Shown here: positions 59,713 to 64,000 of the stretch, in pieces
How positions within the stretch are numbered: the stretch's first letter is position 1
Layout of the letters: each line of letters begins with the position of its first letter
From: Streptomyces klenkii
GTDB lineage: Bacteria > Actinomycetota > Actinomycetes > Streptomycetales > Streptomycetaceae
DNA: 64,000 nt
Assembly (NCBI RefSeq): GCF_003626645.1
Contig: NZ_RBAM01000005.1
Coordinates: 124,001 to 188,000, forward strand
Direction: 5' to 3'
The notes under the pieces: model-generated
Told to the model about the DNA's origin: nothing
Seen by the model: the letters and a program-made list of their open reading frames with translations, nothing else
Databases searched by the model: none
Translations under genes and position numbers: made by a program

Positions 59713-62677
59713 TCTGGCGGCGGACCAGGTCGTGGAAGAGTCCGCCCGTGTCGGCGAGCAGCGCGGCGGGCGGGCCCTGCTGGACGACCCGGCCCTCCGC
59801 CATGACGATCACCCGGTCGGCGTCCATGACCGTGGACAGCCGGTGGGCGATCACGATGCGGGTGGCGCGCAGGGCGCGGGTGGACTCGATGACCACGCGC
59901 TGGGCCTCGTTGTCCAGCGCGCTGGTGGCCTCGTCCAGGAAGAGGACGCGCGGCTTGCGGACGAGGGCCTGGGCGATCATCAGCCGCTGGCGCTGACCGC
60001 CCGAGACGGTGCCGCCGCCGTCGGAGAGCATGGTGTGCATGCCCATGGGCATGGCCTTGATGTCCTCGGCCAGGCCCGCCAGGGCGGCGGCCTCCCACGC
60101 CTCCTCCAGGGTGAAGGTCCCGGCGCCGCAGATGCAGTCGAGGATCGAGCCGGAGAACGGCTGGGCGCTCTGGAGGACGACGCCGCACTGCCGGCGGACG
60201 GCGGTCTGGTCGAGCGCCGCGAGGTCCTGGCCGTCGTAGAGCACGCTGCCGGAGGCCGGCTTGTCGAAGCCGATGAGCAGGCGCAGCAGGGTCGACTTGC
60301 CGCAGCCGCTGGCCCCGACGACCGCGACGAACTCCCCCGGCCGCACGGCGAACGACACGTCGTCCAGGACGAGCGGCCCGTCGTCGGCGTACCGGTAGGA
60401 CAGGCTCACGGCCTCGACGGCGCCGCCCAGTTCGCCCGGCTGGACGTCGGAGCCGCGCACCTCCGGGGCGGCCTCAAGCACCGGCTTGATCTGTTCGAAC
60501 ATGGGCTGTACGGCGGCGGCTGACAGGAGCGCGCCGGTGAGCTGGGTGACGGAGGACAGCAGCATCGTCACGGCGGTGCTGAAGGTGAGGAAGTCGCCGG
60601 CCGTCATGCTGCCCCGGGCCGGCCCGGCCAGCAGCATGAACGTCACGAGCGTGCACAGCGGCAGCGCGACGGCGTTGAGTACGGTGACGACGTTCTTGAT
60701 GCGGCCGATGCGCTGCTGGAGCTCGCGTGTGCGGGCGAACTCCCGGGCCCAGGCGGCGTAGGCGAAGCTTTCGGCCGCCGCCACGCGCAGCTTGGGCAGC
60801 CCGCGCAGGGTCTGGAACGCCTGGTTGTCGAGCTTGTTGCCGAGCTTGATCAGCTGCCGCTGGTAGCGCAGCTGCCACAGCCCGAGGCCCAGGAAGACCG
60901 CGGCGATGGCGAGCAGCAGGGCGAGTGCCGCCAGGGCGAGCGGCACGCTGTAGGCGAGCAGCAGGACGAGGTTCACCGTGCCGACGGTGCCCGCCTGGAG
61001 CACGACGGGGGTGGTGCCGGACAGGACGCGGCGGATGGCGCTGACGCCCATGGCCGCGCCCGCCAGTTCGCCCGTGGAGCGGCCGGCGAAGAACTTCGCC
61101 GGGAGCCGCAGCAGCCGGTCCCACACCGCGGGTTGCAGGGTGGCCTCGATGCGGCCTTCCATGCGCAGGATCGCGATGTTCTGGAGCAGCATGAAGGCGG
61201 CCGAGACGATGCCGGCGGCCACGAGGGCCACGGCCGTCTGCACGATGAGGCCGGTCTCGGCCTCGGGCACGTACCGGCCGAGCACCTTTCCGGTGGCGAC
61301 GGGCACGAGCGCGCCGAGGCCGACGGCGACGAGCCCGCCCAGGGCGAGGCTGCGCAGCTCCCGGCCGGTGCCGCGCAGGGTGAAGCGCAGGAGGGGCAGC
61401 AGGCGCGGCTTTCCGGGAGGCAGGGGGCGGTAGAGCATGACGGCGCGCGGTTCGTACGCGTCCTCGCAGGCCTTGCCGAGGCGCTCGCGCCGGCCGGTGG
61501 CGGGGTCGACGGCCTCGTACCGTCCGCGCCGCCACAGGAAGGCGACGGGCGCCCCGTCCTCCGCCCGCCGGCCGACCAGGGGGCCGCTGTTGTCGCGCCA
61601 CCAGCCGCCGCTCAGGCCGACCGTGCGGGTGCGGATGCGGGAGGCGAGCGCGATGCGTTCGACGGGGTCCGTACGGTCGTCGGCGGCGCCCGCCGCGGGC
61701 GGTTCGGTCAGGGCGATGCGGGCCTCGTCGGCGACCAGGCGGCACGCGGCGAACGTCGCGTCGTCGTCCCGCGCGCCGCGGCGCGGTGCCCGGCCGGAGC
61801 GGCCGATGGAGGCCAGGAGCGCCTGGTCGGCCCGGGTGCGGGCGGCCTCGCCGGCCTCGATGCCGGCGGCCGTGCGGTCCTCGTGGGCGCGCTCGGCCTG
61901 CTCGATCCAGCGGTCGAGGGCGTAGAGCAGCCGGTACTGCTGGTCGACCATGCCCTGCCACATCGCCGGGTCGACGAGCAGGCTCCCGGCCGTGCAGCCC
62001 TCGTACGGGGCGCCGTACTGCACGCTGCCGGGGGCGAGCTGCATCCACAGGACGTCCTCGTCGGCCCCGCTCCCGCCCGGGGTCGCGCGGTTCTCCAGGG
62101 GCGCCTGGTAGAGGACGCGCAGGCCGCGGCCGATGCCGAGGGCGAAGGCGTTCTCCAGGGGGCCGAGCGTCCCGCCGGGGGTGCCGCTGTGCCACGGTTC
62201 GCCGTACTGCCAGGCGTCGCCTTGCTGCCAAGGGTCGCTGTGCTGCCGGCCGTACGGGGTGCCCCCGTGGTCCTGCCGGTGCAGCTCGTGCAGGTCGATG
62301 CGGCGCAGTGCGCAGCCCTGGAGGGGCCGGCCGAGCAGGGTGTGCTCGGGGCCGTCGGCCGGGCCGAGGAGCAGCGTGCCCGGGGCCAGCCGGCCCAGGA
62401 AGTGCCAGTGCCCGGCCCGGGCGGCGTCGACGGCGAACAGGTCGAGCTCGCCGTCCACGACGAGCCACAGGACGAGCGGCCCTTCCAGGTCCAGGCTGCG
62501 CAGCCCCGTGCAGTCGACGGGCGTGCCGAGCGCGCCGAGGGCCGCGACGACGGGGTCGGTGACGGGAGGGGCGTGGTGGGAGGCGGGCCCGTGGTGGGGA
62601 GCGGTCGCGTGGTGCGGGACGGACGCGTGCTGCGGAGTGGAAGCGTGCTGCGGGGCGGCGTAGTACGGGGTGGTCAC
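59705..62677 (-). CDS. NHLM-type ABC exporter with N-terminal sensory-like domain
   Basis: A 990-residue fused permease-ATPase. The first ~36 residues are a HASTPQHASVPHHATAPHH-like His-rich repeat. Next comes a cyclic-nucleotide-binding-like/cupin region (VDCTGLRSLDLEGPLVLWLVVDGELDLFAVDA, in pieces) and a long insert. The transmembrane domain covers about residues 450-720. The NBD has Walker A GASGCGKST, signature VSGGQRQR and Walker B VLFLDEATSALD. This architecture is that of the NHLM bacteriocin-system ATP-binding exporters that move RiPPs with nitrile-hydratase/Nif11-like leaders. GTG 62677, 1 nt after the upstream exporter stop. Confidence 0.82.
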   Translation of the reverse strand: MTTPYYAAPQHASTPQHASVPHHATAPHHGPASHHAPPVTDPVVAALGALGTPVDCTGLRSLDLEGPLVLWLVVDGELDLFAVDAARAGHWHFLGRLAPGTLLLGPADGPEHTLLGRPLQGCALRRIDLHELHRQDHGGTPYGRQHSDPWQQGDAWQYGEPWHSGTPGGTLGPLENAFALGIGRGLRVLYQAPLENRATPGGSGADEDVLWMQLAPGSVQYGAPYEGCTAGSLLVDPAMWQGMVDQQYRLLYALDRWIEQAERAHEDRTAAGIEAGEAARTRADQALLASIGRSGRAPRRGARDDDATFAACRLVADEARIALTEPPAAGAADDRTDPVERIALASRIRTRTVGLSGGWWRDNSGPLVGRRAEDGAPVAFLWRRGRYEAVDPATGRRERLGKACEDAYEPRAVMLYRPLPPGKPRLLPLLRFTLRGTGRELRSLALGGLVAVGLGALVPVATGKVLGRYVPEAETGLIVQTAVALVAAGIVSAAFMLLQNIAILRMEGRIEATLQPAVWDRLLRLPAKFFAGRSTGELAGAAMGVSAIRRVLSGTTPVVLQAGTVGTVNLVLLLAYSVPLALAALALLLAIAAVFLGLGLWQLRYQRQLIKLGNKLDNQAFQTLRGLPKLRVAAAESFAYAAWAREFARTRELQQRIGRIKNVVTVLNAVALPLCTLVTFMLLAGPARGSMTAGDFLTFSTAVTMLLSSVTQLTGALLSAAAVQPMFEQIKPVLEAAPEVRGSDVQPGELGGAVEAVSLSYRYADDGPLVLDDVSFAVRPGEFVAVVGASGCGKSTLLRLLIGFDKPASGSVLYDGQDLAALDQTAVRRQCGVVLQSAQPFSGSILDCICGAGTFTLEEAWEAAALAGLAEDIKAMPMGMHTMLSDGGGTVSGGQRQRLMIAQALVRKPRVLFLDEATSALDNEAQRVVIESTRALRATRIVIAHRLSTVMDADRVIVMAEGRVVQQGPPAALLADTGGLFHDLVRRQIR

Positions 62678-62678
62678 G

Positions 62679-64000
62679 TCAGTGCTCCCTGACCAGTTCG
62701 GCGTACGGGCCCCCGGCCGCGGCCAGCTGCTCGTGGCGCCCGCGTTCGACGACCGTGCCGCGGTCGAGGACGAGGATCTCGTCGCTGTCGCGCACGGTGC
62801 TCAGCCGGTGGGCGATGACGACGCAGGCGCAGCCGCGGCGGCGCAGGTTGTCCATGACGGTCTGTTCGGTGACGGCGTCGAGGGCGCTGGTCACTTCGTC
62901 GAGGACCAGGACGCTGGGGCGGCGCACCAGCGCGCGGGCGATCTCCAGGCGCTGGCGCTGGCCCCCGGAGAAGTTGCGGCCGTCCTGCTCGACGCGGCTG
63001 TGGATGCCGCCGGGGCGGCGGGCGACCACGTCGTACACGGCGGCGTCCTCCAGGGCGGCGACCACGGCGTCGTCGGGGACGGAGGGGTCCCACAGGGCGA
63101 CGTTGTCGCGGACGGTGCCCTCGAAGAGGAAGACGTCCTGGTCGACGAAGGATACGGAGGCGGCGAGCGCGGCGCGCGGGATGTCCTCCAGGCGCATGCC
63201 GTCGATGCGGACGGTTCCCTCCCAGGGGGCGTAGAGGCCGGATATCAGCCGGGAGACGGTGGACTTGCCGCTGCCGGAGCCGCCGACGAGGGCGATCTGC
63301 TGCCCGGGGCCGGCGGTGAGCGAGAAGTCCTTCAGCAGCGGGGCGTCGAGGGGGCTGTAGCCGAAGGTGATGCCGTCCAGCTCGACGTGGCCCTTGAGGC
63401 GGCGGGTGGCGGCCGCGGGCTCGCGGCGCGTGTGGACCGGGTCGACGGGGAAGTTCTCGACGTCCTTGAGGCGGGCGACGTCGGCGGCGAAGTCCTGGAC
63501 GCGCCCGGCCACGCCGTTGAGGCGGGTGATCGGCGCGGTGAAGCCGGTCACGAGGGCCTGGAAGGCGACGAGGAGGCCGACGGAGAGGTGTCCCTCGACG
63601 GCCCGGAGGCCGCCGATCGCCAGGATCAGCGCGCTGTTGAGGGCGGCGAGGGTAGGAGCGGTGACCGCCAGCCAGGCGCTGGGCACGCCGAGCCGCTGCT
63701 GCACGTCGAGGGTGACGGCGTGCCGGCCGGCCCAGCGGCGGAAGAAGCCGTTCTCGCCGCCGGTGGCCTTCATCGTCTCGATGAGCTGCAAGCCGCTGTA
63801 GGAGGTGTTGGTGAGCCGGGCGCTCTCGGCGCGCAGCTTCTGGGTGCCGGTGGCCCGCAGGCGGACCACGATGCGCAGGGCGACGACGTTGAGCAGCGCG
63901 ATGCCGACGCCGACGACGGTGAGCTGCGGGTCGTAGGTCCACAGCAGCACGGCGTAGAGGACGACGACGACCGCGTCGACGCCGGCCGCGGCGAGGTCGC
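62679..64000 (-). CDS. second NHLM-type ABC exporter (N-terminus outside window)
   Basis: The open frame runs past base 64000, so only the C-terminal ~440 residues are visible: part of the transmembrane domain (LLWTYDPQLTVVGVGIALLNVVAL), then a full NBD with Walker A GGSGSGKST, signature FSGGQRQR and Walker B VLVLDEVTSALD. In NHLM systems the paired exporter carries a C39 peptidase domain that would lie upstream, beyond the window. The 1-nt spacing to the 990-aa gene makes them one transcription unit. Confidence 0.82.
   Translation of the reverse strand, partial: DLAAAGVDAVVVVLYAVLLWTYDPQLTVVGVGIALLNVVALRIVVRLRATGTQKLRAESARLTNTSYSGLQLIETMKATGGENGFFRRWAGRHAVTLDVQQRLGVPSAWLAVTAPTLAALNSALILAIGGLRAVEGHLSVGLLVAFQALVTGFTAPITRLNGVAGRVQDFAADVARLKDVENFPVDPVHTRREPAAATRRLKGHVELDGITFGYSPLDAPLLKDFSLTAGPGQQIALVGGSGSGKSTVSRLISGLYAPWEGTVRIDGMRLEDIPRAALAASVSFVDQDVFLFEGTVRDNVALWDPSVPDDAVVAALEDAAVYDVVARRPGGIHSRVEQDGRNFSGGQRQRLEIARALVRRPSVLVLDEVTSALDAVTEQTVMDNLRRRGCACVVIAHRLSTVRDSDEILVLDRGTVVERGRHEQLAAAGGPYAELVREH

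Overview
The window is high-GC actinobacterial chromosome, almost certainly from a Streptomyces. Start codons are often GTG and sometimes TTG, and many neighbouring genes overlap by 4 nt (ATGA or GTGA). Several small families typical of streptomycetes are present (SAV_915, DUF5955, DUF6126, DUF2180, HisKA_3/NarL pairs). I saw no rRNA, tRNA or CRISPR array by eye.

Region by region: (1) 1-3855 holds the end of an unrecognised gene and a three-gene secreted set: a HEAGH metalloprotease, a papain-like cysteine protease and a membrane-tethered secreted protein. (2) 3943-5629 (-) is a two-component system. (3) 6126-12017 (-) holds a membrane protein, a ROK sugar kinase, a ribose/xylose-type sugar ABC importer and a GntR regulator. 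(4) 12.2-19.8 kb is mixed: LysE exporter, DUF6875-like protein, cytochrome P450, secreted beta-helix protein, RNase Sa-type ribonuclease, XRE-cupin regulator with a DUF6126 protein, TenA-like protein and GNAT acetyltransferase. (5) 19.8-39.4 kb is a purine-catabolism supercluster. Nucleobases enter by an NCS2 permease and are processed by an 8-oxoguanine/guanine deaminase, uricase, HIU hydrolase, OHCU decarboxylase, allantoinase and allantoicase. The glyoxylate formed is used by malate synthase or by a Gcl-like carboligase, hydroxypyruvate isomerase and tartronate semialdehyde reductase. An IclR regulator (AllR-like) and two families of shared palindromes probably coordinate it. An orphan TnpB-type RNA-guided nuclease gene sits between allB and allR. 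(6) 39.6-53.9 kb is mixed: a double zinc-ribbon protein with a degenerate Mrr-like domain, two acyl-CoA synthetases, a GAF-LuxR regulator, a SAV_915 protein, a repeat island, a DapDC-type decarboxylase, an AlkZ-type glycosylase, CorA, an MFS transporter, an MBL hydrolase and catalase.

(7) 53.95-64.0 kb is the most unusual part. A compact minus-strand operon (57833 to 54000), closed by an 18-bp-arm hairpin, encodes an AurF-type diiron oxygenase, an amino acid:[carrier protein] ligase, its own holo-ACP synthase, a free-standing carrier protein, a MaoC-like hot-dog enzyme and a Ppm/LCM-type (TIGR00027) methyltransferase. It looks like a minimal assembly line that loads one amino acid on a carrier, oxidises it and tailors it, without NRPS or PKS modules. 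A divergent LysR regulator, a DUF2180 protein and a pair of NHLM-type (RiPP) ABC exporters follow. The second exporter runs off the window.
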